NCBI GenBank assembly: GCA_030038645.1 | Contig: JASHSR010000469.1 | Coordinates: 1-10,000 of the forward strand | Origin: Gammaproteobacteria bacterium | GTDB lineage: Bacteria > Pseudomonadota > Gammaproteobacteria > Steroidobacterales > Steroidobacteraceae | Length of the DNA stretch: 10,000 bases | Direction: 5' to 3' | Part shown: in pieces, positions 1-6,757 of the stretch | Layout of the letters: every line of letters starts with the position of its first letter | How positions within the stretch are numbered: position 1 is the stretch's first letter | Made by a program: the position numbers and the translations under genes | Notes under the pieces: generated by a model | Told to the model about the DNA's origin: nothing | Database searches by the model: none | What the model saw: the letters and a program-made list of their open reading frames with translations, nothing else

Positions 1-62
1 GCAGAAGAAGCCGATGCGTCTCACGATCACTCTGCCGGACGCTCCGCCGCGCGGTGCGCCGC

Positions 63-68
63 GATAAC
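63..68 (+). promoter_or_regulatory. Possible -10 element before queA (weak)
   Basis: The hexamer GATAAC matches four of six positions of the sigma70 -10 consensus and stands out in GC-rich DNA. It ends 8 bases before the queA GTG, so a transcript from it would have almost no leader. There is no recognisable -35 hexamer at the normal distance. The rest of bases 1-76 holds nothing I can identify. This is a guess from composition and position only. Confidence 0.2.
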
Positions 69-76
69 ATCTCGCG

Positions 77-1393
77 GTGCAGCGACGCGACTTCGCCTAT
101 GACCTGCCCGCCGAGCTGATCGCCCAGGAGCCCCTCGCGGAGCGCTCCGCGAGTCGCCTGCTCGTGCTCGAGCCCGACGCGCGCGCGCCCGGCCCGCGCG
201 CGCCTGATCGCCCCACGCCCGGCTCACACGCGGCTGATCGCCGGGCGACCGACGCCTGCGGATACCGCGATGCATCCATGCGGGACTTGCCCGATCTGCT
301 GTTGCCGGGCGACCTCCTCGTGTTCAACGACACGAGGGTCGTCGCGGCACGCTTGAGCGGCACCAAGCCGACGGGCGGGCGCGTCGAGGTGTTGCTCGAG
401 CGACCGCTCGAGGCCGATCGAGCCCTGGTGCAGCTGCGGGCGAGCAAGCCGATCCGGCCGGGGCTCGCGATCGACACGGCGGGCGGGACCGTGCGGGTGC
501 TCGAGGCTTGCGAGGATCTCTGGCGAGTCGAGCTGCCGCAGCCGGCGCTCGCCTTCTTCGAGCGCTGGGGGGATGTGCCTCTGCCTCCGTACATCCGCCG
601 CCCGCCGCGCGCGGCAGATCGGGAGCGATACCAAAGCCTCTTCGCGCGTGCCGCAGGCGCGGTCGCTGCGCCCACGGCGAGCCTGCACTTCGATCGGCCG
701 CTCATCGAAGCCCTCGAGCGACGTGGCGTCGAGAGCGCCTTCATCACGCTGCACGTCGGCGCGGGTACCTTTCAGCCGGTCCGGGCACAGGATCTGAGCG
801 CCCACGTCATGCACGCCGAGCGGGTCTCCGTGAGCGCCAAGTGCTGCGAGGCGATTGCGCGCACGCGGGCCCGCGGGGGTCGCGTCGTGGCCGTGGGTAC
901 GACGGTCGTCCGCGCGCTGGAATCCGCCGCGCTGGGGTCTGCGGCACGCGTCTCCGCGCTATCCGGGTCTGCGCCGTCCGAGTCTGCGGGGCGTCAGTCT
1001 GCGGCGCCCCAGTCTGCGGCGCCCGAGTCCACCCCACCGGGGGCGCTCGCGCCCTGGTCGGGAGAGACGCGGCTTTTCATCACGCCGGGCTTCACGTTTC
1101 GGGTGACGGAGGGCCTCATCACCAACTTCCACCTTCCGGAGTCGACCCTGCTCATGCTCGTGTGCGCGCTCGCCGGGCGGGAGTGCGTGCTCGAGGCGTA
1201 CGCGCATGCTGTACGCTCGCGCTACCGGTTCTTCAGCTATGGTGATGCGATGCTCGTGACCCCCATCGGCCGCTCCGTGCGCGCAGCCGCGCCGGCCTCG
1301 TCGCATGCAACCGGGCATGCCTCTTCGCATGCACCCGCGCCGGACTCCTCGAGCGCGGCCGAGCGCGCTTCCCCGAATGCAGCCGAGATTTGA
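77..1393 (+). CDS. queA: S-adenosylmethionine:tRNA ribosyltransferase-isomerase QueA, with low-complexity inserts
   Basis: QueA transfers and isomerises the ribosyl part of SAM onto 7-aminomethyl-7-deazaguanine in tRNA, giving epoxyqueuosine; it is a cytosolic queuosine-pathway enzyme. Family motifs are clear: DFAYDLPAELIAQ at the N-terminus, PGDLLVFNDTRV (77-88), VPLPPYI, GAVAAPTASLHF (194-205; the E. coli protein has Gly where this has Ser), LHVGAGTFQPV, VGTTVVRALESAA, TNFHLPESTLLMLV and YRFFSYGDAML. The GTG start at 77 gives an N-terminus that aligns with E. coli QueA; no Shine-Dalgarno sequence is visible. At 438 codons it is about 80 longer than the E. coli protein (356). The excess lies in three Ala/Pro/Ser/Arg-rich stretches that miss the conserved motifs: residues about 34-66, 287-321 and 396-438. 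The 3' end overlaps tgt. The identity is secure; whether the inserts are tolerated or useful is unknown. Confidence 0.96.
   Translation: MQRRDFAYDLPAELIAQEPLAERSASRLLVLEPDARAPGPRAPDRPTPGSHAADRRATDACGYRDASMRDLPDLLLPGDLLVFNDTRVVAARLSGTKPTGGRVEVLLERPLEADRALVQLRASKPIRPGLAIDTAGGTVRVLEACEDLWRVELPQPALAFFERWGDVPLPPYIRRPPRAADRERYQSLFARAAGAVAAPTASLHFDRPLIEALERRGVESAFITLHVGAGTFQPVRAQDLSAHVMHAERVSVSAKCCEAIARTRARGGRVVAVGTTVVRALESAALGSAARVSALSGSAPSESAGRQSAAPQSAAPESTPPGALAPWSGETRLFITPGFTFRVTEGLITNFHLPESTLLMLVCALAGRECVLEAYAHAVRSRYRFFSYGDAMLVTPIGRSVRAAAPASSHATGHASSHAPAPDSSSAAERASPNAAEI
935..1039 (+). repeat. Seven 15-bp tandem units in queA encoding a pentapeptide repeat
   Basis: Seven consecutive 15-bp units lie in the queA frame (residues 287-321) and encode GSAAR, VSALS, GSAPS, ESAGR, QSAAP, QSAAP and ESTPP, i.e. 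a degenerate x-Ser-Ala-x-x repeat. Units 5 and 6 (995-1009 and 1010-1024) are identical at the DNA level, which suggests a recent slippage duplication. The array sits between the conserved LESAA and LFITPGF motifs, where E. coli QueA has a short loop. Confidence 0.8.
1301..1336 (+). repeat. Three 12-bp tandem units with a GCATGC core, queA C-terminal tail
   Basis: Three 12-bp units each carry the palindrome GCATGC (1303-1308, 1315-1320, 1327-1332). In the queA frame they encode SHAT, GHAS and SHAP (residues 409-420), part of the C-terminal extension that E. coli QueA lacks. The same bases, read in the tgt frame, give the upstream extension of tgt, which is not conserved and is unlikely to be translated as Tgt. 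Confidence 0.65.
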
Positions 1394-2504
1394 GGTGCTG
1401 GCGAGCCACGGCGCGGCTCGCCGCGGCCGGCTCACCACGGCGCACGGCGTGATCGAGACGCCGGCGTTCATGCCTGTCGGCACCTACGGAACGGTGAAGG
1501 CGATGACACCGGAGGAGCTGGAAGCGCTCGGCGCGCAGATCGTGCTCGGCAACACGTTTCATTTGATGCTGCGTCCGGGCCCGGACATCATCGCGGCGCA
1601 CGGCGGGCTGCACGGCTTCATGCACTGGCGGCGCCCGATCCTCACCGACTCCGGCGGGTTCCAGGTGTTCAGCCTCGAGAGCCTGCGCAAGATCACGGAG
1701 GAGGGGGTGCGCTTCCGCTCGCCGATCGACGGCGCGGAGGTGTGGCTCGCGCCGGAGGACTCCATGGACGTGCAGCTCGCGCTGCGCTCGGATATCGCCA
1801 TGGCGCTCGACGACTGCACGCCGTATCCCGCGACGGAGGTCGAGGCCCGCGAATCCATGGAGCGCTCCATGCGGTGGGCGGCCCGCAGCCACGCGCACTA
1901 CTACGCTCACGAGCCCCCCGGGGGCCTGTTCGGGATCGTTCAGGGCGGGACGCACGGCGCGCTGCGTCTCGCCTCGCTCGAGTCGCTCCTGCGGCTCGAC
2001 TGGCCGGGACTCGCGGTGGGCGGGCTCGCGGTGGGCGAGCCGGAGGAGGAGCGGTTGCGCGTGCTCGAGGAGCTCGTTCCGCACATGCCCGCCGACCGGC
2101 CCCGCTACCTCATGGGAGTCGGGCTTCCCCGGGACCTCATCCAGGGGGTCCTTCGTGGGATCGACCTTTTCGACTGCGTGATCCCCACCCGGCACGCGCG
2201 CAACGGGCACCTCTTCGTCCGGGGCGGCGTCATCAACATCCGCAACGGCGCCTACGCGCGCGACCTCGAGCCCATCGACCCGAGCTGCGCCTGCTACACC
2301 TGCCGCCATTACACGCGGGCGTATCTGAGGCATCTCGACCGCTGCCACGAGATCCTGGGCAGCCGGCTCGCGACGATCCACAACCTGCATTTCTACCTGA
2401 ACTTGATGCGGGCCGTGCGCGCGAGCCTCGCGGACGGCACGTTCGAGGCCTTCGCGGCGGCCTTTGGGGGCCCCGGCGGGGCCGCCGCGGACCCTGTGGC
2501 ATAA
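1377..2504 (+). CDS. tgt: tRNA-guanine transglycosylase (queuine/preQ1 insertion)
   Basis: Tgt swaps guanine-34 of tRNA-Asp, -Asn, -His and -Tyr for preQ1, the step before QueA. The open frame runs upstream to ATG 1305, but the ATG at 1377 gives 375 residues, the same length as E. coli Tgt, and removes an Arg/Pro-rich leader with no counterpart in the family. The start overlaps the end of queA by 17 bp, so translational coupling is likely; no clear Shine-Dalgarno is present. Key residues from this start: Asp91 in the ILTDSGGFQVF motif, DDCTPYP (145-151) and GIVQGG (186-191) for base recognition, the nucleophile Asp266 in GIDLFDCVIPTRHARNGHLF, and the zinc ligands Cys304, Cys306, Cys309 and His335. 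All expected catalytic and metal residues are present. Confidence 0.97.
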   Translation: MQPRFEVLASHGAARRGRLTTAHGVIETPAFMPVGTYGTVKAMTPEELEALGAQIVLGNTFHLMLRPGPDIIAAHGGLHGFMHWRRPILTDSGGFQVFSLESLRKITEEGVRFRSPIDGAEVWLAPEDSMDVQLALRSDIAMALDDCTPYPATEVEARESMERSMRWAARSHAHYYAHEPPGGLFGIVQGGTHGALRLASLESLLRLDWPGLAVGGLAVGEPEEERLRVLEELVPHMPADRPRYLMGVGLPRDLIQGVLRGIDLFDCVIPTRHARNGHLFVRGGVINIRNGAYARDLEPIDPSCACYTCRHYTRAYLRHLDRCHEILGSRLATIHNLHFYLNLMRAVRASLADGTFEAFAAAFGGPGGAAADPVA

Positions 2505-2505
2505 T
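2497..2505 (+). promoter_or_regulatory. Candidate extended -10 promoter for yajC-secD-secF
   Basis: TGGCATAAT combines an upstream TGn with CATAAT, a five-of-six match to the -10 consensus, in an otherwise very GC-rich stretch. It overlaps the tgt stop codon (TAA at 2502-2504). No -35 hexamer is seen 16-18 bp upstream, which extended -10 promoters can do without. Transcription would start near 2512 and give a leader of about 75 bases before yajC. It would allow the secretion genes to be expressed independently of queA-tgt. Confidence 0.4.
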
Positions 2506-2588
2506 GCCGCCCCTTCGCTTTGCCCGGACCTGCCCCACGACGAGCAGGGCCGACCCCAAGGCGAGCCGGCCTCGTTACTGGGTATGTC

Positions 2589-2918
2589 ATGAATGCACTG
2601 ATTCCTTCAGCCTGGGCTCAGGCGGGCGCCACGTCCGCGTCGGGTCAGCTCGCCCCGCTCCTGATGATCGTGGTGTTCATCGGAATCTTCTATTTTCTGC
2701 TCATCCGCCCGCAGCAGAAGAAGACCAAGGACCATCAGGCCATGATCGCGAAACTCTCGGTGGGAGACGAGGTCGTGACCGCCGGGGGCATTCTGGGCCG
2801 CGTCACGGATGTGGGCGATAATTTCGTGACCCTGGAGATCGCCGACAGCGTCCGTATCAAGGTCCAGAAAGTCCAGGTCACCTCCTTGATGCCGAAGGGC
2901 ACTTTGAAGAACGCCTGA
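2589..2918 (+). CDS. yajC: Sec translocon accessory protein YajC
   Basis: YajC is a small inner-membrane protein that associates with SecDF and SecYEG. The ATG at 2589 gives 109 residues (E. coli 110). A longer frame back to TTG 2520 exists, but it adds an Arg/Pro-rich leader not seen in the family. A single membrane segment at about residues 22-39 is followed by the signature RPQQKKTKDH (40-49) and a cytoplasmic domain with VGDEVVTAGGILGRV (58-72), ending in MPKGTLKNA, all typical of YajC. The 84 bp between tgt and yajC hold the candidate promoter and no obvious terminator. The ribosome-binding site is weak (TGGG upstream). The stop codon is 2 bp before secD, indicating a co-transcribed, coupled unit. 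Confidence 0.95.
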   Translation: MNALIPSAWAQAGATSASGQLAPLLMIVVFIGIFYFLLIRPQQKKTKDHQAMIAKLSVGDEVVTAGGILGRVTDVGDNFVTLEIADSVRIKVQKVQVTSLMPKGTLKNA

Positions 2919-2920
2919 CC

Positions 2921-4789
2921 ATGCTCGAATACGCACGCTGGAAATACTTCCTGATCGCAGCCGTGCTGCTGCTCGCCATCCTCTTCGCGCTGCCCACCGT
3001 GTTCGGAGAGGATCCGGCCCTGCAGGTCGCCCGCCGGGACCACAACCCCATCACGCCCGAGACGGAGCAGACCTTCGAGCAGTACCTGACGGGGCAGGGC
3101 GTCCACTTCATCAAGTCCTACCTGCAAGACGGGCGGTTGATGGTCCGCTTCCCGAACGTCGCCGAGCAGCTGAAGGGCCGCGACGCGGTGTCCGCGAAGT
3201 ACAGCGACGACTACATCGCCGCGCTGTCCTTCGCGCCCCGCACGCCGGCCGCGCTACGCGCGATCGGGTTGCGGCCCATGCCGCTCGGCCTGGACCTGCG
3301 CGGCGGGCTGTACCTGCTCTATCAGGTCGACGTGCAAAGTGCCGTCACCCAGCTGCTGGAAGGCTACGATCAGGACGTCCGCCGCGCGCTCACCACGGCG
3401 AGCCTGCCCTACACGGACGCGACGCTCGTCGCGGTGAATGGCAGCACGGGCCAGAACGGGCTGCGCGTCGCGGTGCCCGCCGGCGCCGATGTGAGCGCGG
3501 AGCGCGACCTGATCGAGAAGACCGTACCGGATTTCCAGGTCTCGGTGCTGACGCTTCCGAGCGGGACCGCGATCCAGGGCGTGCTGCCGCCCGCGAAGAT
3601 CCGCGAGCGCGACGACTACGCGATCGAGCAGAACCTCACCACCCTGCGCAACCGCGTGAACGAGCTCGGCGTGTCCGAGCCCATCGTGCAGCGCCAGGGC
3701 CTCGACCGCATCAACGTGCAGCTGCCGGGCATCGAGAACTCCGCGGAAGTGAAGGACATCCTCGGGAAGGTGGCGACGCTCGAGTTCCGCCTGGTCGACA
3801 CCACGGACAACGCTTACGAGGCCGCGCAGACCGGCCATACCCCGCCCGGCGCCAAGCTCTACACCTACAACGGCCAGCCGATCCTCCTCAAGCGCGACAT
3901 CATCGCAACGGGAGATGAGCTCACGACGGCCAACTACACCACCACGCAGGACGGCCCCACCGTCAACGTGAGGCTCGATGCGCGGGCGGGCGACCGCATG
4001 CTCGAGACCACGCGCGCGAACCTCGGCCGTCCGATGGCCGTCGTGTACATCGAGAAGCGCCAGGAGACGAAGCAGATCGACGGCAAGAAGGTGACGCGCG
4101 AGGTGACGGACCAGAAAGTCATCAACAGCGCGACCATCCAGGGCGTGTTCAGCAACAACTTCCAGATCACCGGGATGAACGCGGGCGATGCGCGCGATCT
4201 CGCGCTGCTCCTGCGGTCCGGCTCCCTCGCCGTGCCGCTCTATCCCGTCGAGGAGCAGGTCGTCGGCCCGAGCCTCGGGCAGGACAACATCAACAAGGGC
4301 ACCGACGCGCTCATCATCGGCATGTCGGGCGTCTTCATCTTCATGGCGATCTACTATCGCGTGTTCGGCCTCGTCGCGGATGCGGTGCTGCTCGCGAACG
4401 TCGTGCTGCTCGCGGCGCTGCTCGCGATGATGGGCTCGGCGCTCTCCCTGCCCGGCATCGCCGGCATCATCCTCACCGTCGGCATGGCGGTCGACGCCAA
4501 CGTGCTGATCTACGAGCGTATCCGCGAGGAGCTCCGCAACGGCGTGACCGCCCAAGCGGCAATCCGCGCGGGATTCGAGAAGGCGTTTTCGGCCATCGCG
4601 GACTCGAACGTCACGACGCTGATCGCCGGCGTCGTGCTGTGGGTGCTCGGGGTCGGAGCCATTCGCGGCTTCGCCGTCGTCCTGACGCTCGGCATCGCCA
4701 CGTCGATGTTCACCGCGCTGATGGGCAGCCGCGCGCTCGTCACGCTGCTTTACGGCGGCCGGCGCAAGATCGCGCGGCTGCCGATCTGA
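2921..4789 (+). CDS. secD: Protein translocase subunit SecD
   Basis: SecD forms, with SecF, an RND-type membrane complex that uses the proton gradient to pull exported proteins out of SecYEG on the periplasmic side. The 622-residue product is close to E. coli SecD (615). A first membrane segment at about residues 9-28 is followed by FGEDPALQ, the periplasmic motif LGLDLRGG (122-129), the RVNELGVSEPIVQRQG block, LEFRLVDT, and the head region that includes NNFQITGMNAGDARDLALLLRSGSL (split here between positions about 408-433). The C-terminal five-helix bundle contains AVDANVLIYERI, whose Asp525 corresponds to the conserved charged residue Asp519 of E. coli. It starts 2 bp after yajC. Membership is unambiguous; no truncation or frameshift is seen. 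Confidence 0.97.
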   Translation: MLEYARWKYFLIAAVLLLAILFALPTVFGEDPALQVARRDHNPITPETEQTFEQYLTGQGVHFIKSYLQDGRLMVRFPNVAEQLKGRDAVSAKYSDDYIAALSFAPRTPAALRAIGLRPMPLGLDLRGGLYLLYQVDVQSAVTQLLEGYDQDVRRALTTASLPYTDATLVAVNGSTGQNGLRVAVPAGADVSAERDLIEKTVPDFQVSVLTLPSGTAIQGVLPPAKIRERDDYAIEQNLTTLRNRVNELGVSEPIVQRQGLDRINVQLPGIENSAEVKDILGKVATLEFRLVDTTDNAYEAAQTGHTPPGAKLYTYNGQPILLKRDIIATGDELTTANYTTTQDGPTVNVRLDARAGDRMLETTRANLGRPMAVVYIEKRQETKQIDGKKVTREVTDQKVINSATIQGVFSNNFQITGMNAGDARDLALLLRSGSLAVPLYPVEEQVVGPSLGQDNINKGTDALIIGMSGVFIFMAIYYRVFGLVADAVLLANVVLLAALLAMMGSALSLPGIAGIILTVGMAVDANVLIYERIREELRNGVTAQAAIRAGFEKAFSAIADSNVTTLIAGVVLWVLGVGAIRGFAVVLTLGIATSMFTALMGSRALVTLLYGGRRKIARLPI

Positions 4790-4791
4790 TC

Positions 4792-4932
4792 ATGAGGCTC
4801 GGGATCGGACATCCTGTCGCGACGCTCGCGGCGGCGAGCGAAAAGCGCGGTTCTCGCCCGCCGCTCGCCGCCTGCGGCGACGGGCGCTTCCCTGTGCCGG
4901 GATGGCACCTGCACCTCACCGGCGGGGTTTGA
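4792..4932 (+). other. 46-codon open frame filling the secD-secF spacer (doubtful gene)
   Basis: An ATG at 4792, 2 bp after the secD stop, opens a frame that ends 7 bp before the secF ATG and so exactly occupies the gap. The spacing is that expected of coupled genes, and ribosomes finishing secD could re-initiate here. Against a functional peptide: the predicted product (begins MRLGIGHPVA, ends LHLTGGV) has no membrane segment, no motif I recognise and looks like translated GC-rich repeat DNA, and the DNA is dominated by hairpins. It could instead be a leader whose translation governs secF, or chance. Confidence 0.2.
4823..4908 (+). promoter_or_regulatory. Three consecutive hairpins between secD and secF
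   Basis: The first is CGCTCGC-GGCG-GCGAGCG (4823-4840), a perfect 7-bp stem. The second is TCGCCGC-CT-GCGGCGA (4865-4880), also a perfect 7-bp stem in DNA; its two-base loop would need the inner pair opened. It is nested inside an outer arm pair, AAGCGC (4843-4848) and GCGCTT (4884-4889). The third is GTGCC-GGGAT-GGCAC (4894-4908). None is followed by a T-run, so a classical intrinsic terminator is unlikely. They could lower secF expression relative to secD, protect the upstream mRNA from 3' exonucleases, or be a REP-like intergenic repeat. The stems are seen directly; the role is inference. Confidence 0.5.
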
Positions 4933-4939
4933 CCACCAC

Positions 4940-5875
4940 ATGGAGTTCTTCCACAAGCCGACCAGCTTCCCGTTCATGGCCACACGCAAGGTGTGGTATG
5001 GGCTGTCGATCGTCCTCATGATCGTCTCGATCGTCTCGCTCTCGACGCACGGGCTCAACCTCGCGATCGATTTCACCGGCGGCGTGACGATCGAGGCCAC
5101 CTTTCCGCACACGGCCGATACCGTCGCCGTGCGGCGGCGGCTCGCCGCCTCCGGCTTCCGCGATCCGCAGGTGCAGAACTTCGGCTCCTCGCGCGACATC
5201 GCGATCCGGCTGCCGCCCGAGGGCCAGCTGAACGGCAGCGAGATCCGCGCCAAGGTGGACAAGGTGCTGAAGTCGGTGGACCCGGGCGCCGACATTCGCA
5301 GTCTCGACGTGGTCGGCCCGGAGGTCGGCGGCGAGCTCGAGCGCAGCGCGGCCTGGGCGCTCACGTTCACGCTCGGCCTCATCTTCGTGTACATCGCATT
5401 CCGGTTCCACACTTGGCGGCTCTCCCTCGGAGCCATCGTCGCCGTCATCCACGATCCGGTGCTGGTGCTCGGCATCTTCTCCGTCGATCGAACGTCCTTC
5501 GACTTGCCGGTCGTCGCAGCCGTGCTCGCGGTGGTCGGCTATTCGCTCAACGACACCGTGGTGGTCTTCGACCGCATCCGCGAGCGCTTCCACGCGAACC
5601 GCCGGCTTCCCTCGCCCCAGGTGCTCGACCAGTCGATCAATCAGACGCTCTCGCGCACCATCATGACGAAGGTCGTGACGGCGATCGTCGTCGTCGCGCT
5701 GTTGGTGCTCGGCGGCCCGACGCTCAGGGGATTCTCCGAGGCGCTGCTGATCGGCATCATCGCGGGCACCTACTCCTCCATCTACATCTCGAGCGCCATC
5801 GCCCTCGACTGCGGCCTCACGGCCGAGCACATCTTCCCGACGGTGAAGAAGACGGCCGTCGACAACATGCCCTGA
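4940..5875 (+). CDS. secF: Protein translocase subunit SecF
   Basis: SecF is the partner of SecD in the proton-driven export complex of the inner membrane. The 311-residue product (E. coli 323) has the first membrane segment at about 20-37, the DFTGG signature (44-48), a periplasmic domain, and VVGPEVGGEL (124-133) before the C-terminal helix bundle. That bundle contains HDPVLVLG (171-178), GYSLNDTVVVFDRIRERF (200-217; Asp205 and Asp211), and TLSRTIMTKVVT. Most family members I recall have HDV where this has HDP. The ATG at 4940 is preceded by a GGCGGGG run about 13 bases upstream, rather far for a strong ribosome-binding site. It is separated from secD by 150 bp instead of the usual few bases, but still appears to be in the same transcription unit. 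Confidence 0.97.
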   Translation: MEFFHKPTSFPFMATRKVWYGLSIVLMIVSIVSLSTHGLNLAIDFTGGVTIEATFPHTADTVAVRRRLAASGFRDPQVQNFGSSRDIAIRLPPEGQLNGSEIRAKVDKVLKSVDPGADIRSLDVVGPEVGGELERSAAWALTFTLGLIFVYIAFRFHTWRLSLGAIVAVIHDPVLVLGIFSVDRTSFDLPVVAAVLAVVGYSLNDTVVVFDRIRERFHANRRLPSPQVLDQSINQTLSRTIMTKVVTAIVVVALLVLGGPTLRGFSEALLIGIIAGTYSSIYISSAIALDCGLTAEHIFPTVKKTAVDNMP

Positions 5876-5876
5876 G

Positions 5877-5921
5877 GCGCCCGCGGGCGCATGCCCGAGG
5901 CGCGGCTCCGCGGCCCGCGGA
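5877..5921 (+). terminator. Two GC hairpins just after secF, possible terminator
   Basis: A perfect 14-bp palindrome, GCGCCCGCGGGCGC (5877-5890), begins 2 bp after the secF stop codon and is followed by TCCGCG-GCC-CGCGGA (5907-5921). There is no T-tract, so this may be a weak or Rho-assisted end to the yajC-secDF transcript, or a 3' stabilising structure. The methyltransferase gene begins 51 bases further on and could still be reached by read-through. Confidence 0.3.
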
Positions 5922-5972
5922 ACGAAACTTGCTTTGGGCGATGGGACGGAGGGAGAGCTCGCCGGCAGCCCC

Positions 5973-6731
5973 ATGTACAACGCATTCTCACCCCAGGCGC
6001 TGGACCGATCCCTGAAAGAGCTCGCGAAGTCGGCCGTCGAGCGCTCGATCGTGAGGCCGCTCGCCTTCATCAAGCACAGCCTCGAGCGAAACTCGACGAC
6101 GGTCGCGGATCCCTACGAGGTGATCTGGTCGCGGGCGGCGCTCGCCGCCGCCAATTACATCGAGCCCCGGCTGGGCTCCGCGCTACTGTTCCGGCAGCGG
6201 GAGCGGCTCTGGGACTACGCGCTCCGCAAGGCGCGCCGCGACGGCCTCATGGCCGAGTTCGGCGTGTTCTGGGGCTACTCGATCAACTATTTCGCGAGGC
6301 GGCTGAGGAAGGAGCGGGCGAGGATCTACGGATTCGACAGCTTCGAGGGACTCAAGGAGGACTGGTGCGGCACGCAATGCCCGGTCGGCGCCTTCGGCCT
6401 GCGAGGCCGGCTGCCGAGAGTGCTGTCGAACGTCTCGCTCGTGAAGGGCTGGTTCGATGAGACGATTCCGCGGTTCCTCGAGGATCACGCGGGCTCCTTC
6501 TCGTTCGTACACCTGGACGCGGACACGTACGAGTCGACGGCTCTGGTGCTGAGGCTCATCGAGAGCCGGCTCGGCCCGGGCGCGGTCATCGTGTTCGACG
6601 ACTACATCGGGGTTCCGAACTGGGAGAACGGGGAGTTCCGCGCCTGGCAGGAGTTCGTCGCGGCACGGAAGATTACGTACCGGTACCTCGGATTCGCTTC
6701 CCGCTCCCAGGCCGCCGTCCAGATCGCCTGA
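5973..6731 (+). CDS. Class I SAM-dependent methyltransferase, TylF/macrocin O-methyltransferase-like
   Basis: The 252-residue product has the layout of TylF-type O-methyltransferases. It shows the SAM-binding loop AEFGVFWGYS (94-103), the acidic motif GFDSFEG (120-126), VKGWFDETIP (157-166), and HLDADTYEST (180-189) followed by VIVFDDY (205-211), where aspartates of this kind bind Mg2+ in related enzymes such as NovP. These motifs are seen; the assignment rests on remembered family patterns. The substrate is unknown: relatives act on sugars of macrolides and aminocoumarins, but many act on surface glycans or remain uncharacterised. No signal peptide or membrane segment is seen. The ATG at 5973 is preferred over TTG 5934; a purine-rich GGAGGGAGAG lies about 16 bases upstream. 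No glycosyltransferase or other surface-sugar gene is nearby. It lies 97 bp after secF and converges on suhB. Confidence 0.8.
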   Translation: MYNAFSPQALDRSLKELAKSAVERSIVRPLAFIKHSLERNSTTVADPYEVIWSRAALAAANYIEPRLGSALLFRQRERLWDYALRKARRDGLMAEFGVFWGYSINYFARRLRKERARIYGFDSFEGLKEDWCGTQCPVGAFGLRGRLPRVLSNVSLVKGWFDETIPRFLEDHAGSFSFVHLDADTYESTALVLRLIESRLGPGAVIVFDDYIGVPNWENGEFRAWQEFVAARKITYRYLGFASRSQAAVQIA

Positions 6732-6757
6732 CGCGCGGCCCGAGCGTCCGTGAGGAA

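Noticed and set aside
935..1336. CRISPR-like array from the regularly spaced repeats in queA
   Set aside because: The units are 12-15 bp, directly adjacent without spacers, degenerate and in frame with the protein, so they are coding microsatellite-type repeats.
1305..1376. Upstream extension of tgt from ATG 1305
   Set aside because: The 24 extra residues are Arg/Pro-rich, derive from repeat DNA of the queA tail and have no counterpart in Tgt; ATG 1377 gives the family length.
1233..2390. A 385-codon minus-strand frame across the queA end and tgt
   Set aside because: Antisense shadow of tgt with no recognisable fold; tgt has all its catalytic and zinc residues on the plus strand.
2520..2588. 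N-terminal extension of yajC from TTG 2520
   Set aside because: It adds an Arg/Pro-rich leader before a normal YajC N-terminus; ATG 2589 gives the family length.
3254..4555. A 433-codon minus-strand frame inside secD
   Set aside because: Antisense shadow of secD: low-complexity Arg/Asp/Glu/His composition, no motifs, and full overlap with a well-conserved gene.
4823..4889. Intrinsic terminator between secD and secF
   Set aside because: Strong stems are present but no T-run follows any of them, and terminating here would cut off secF.
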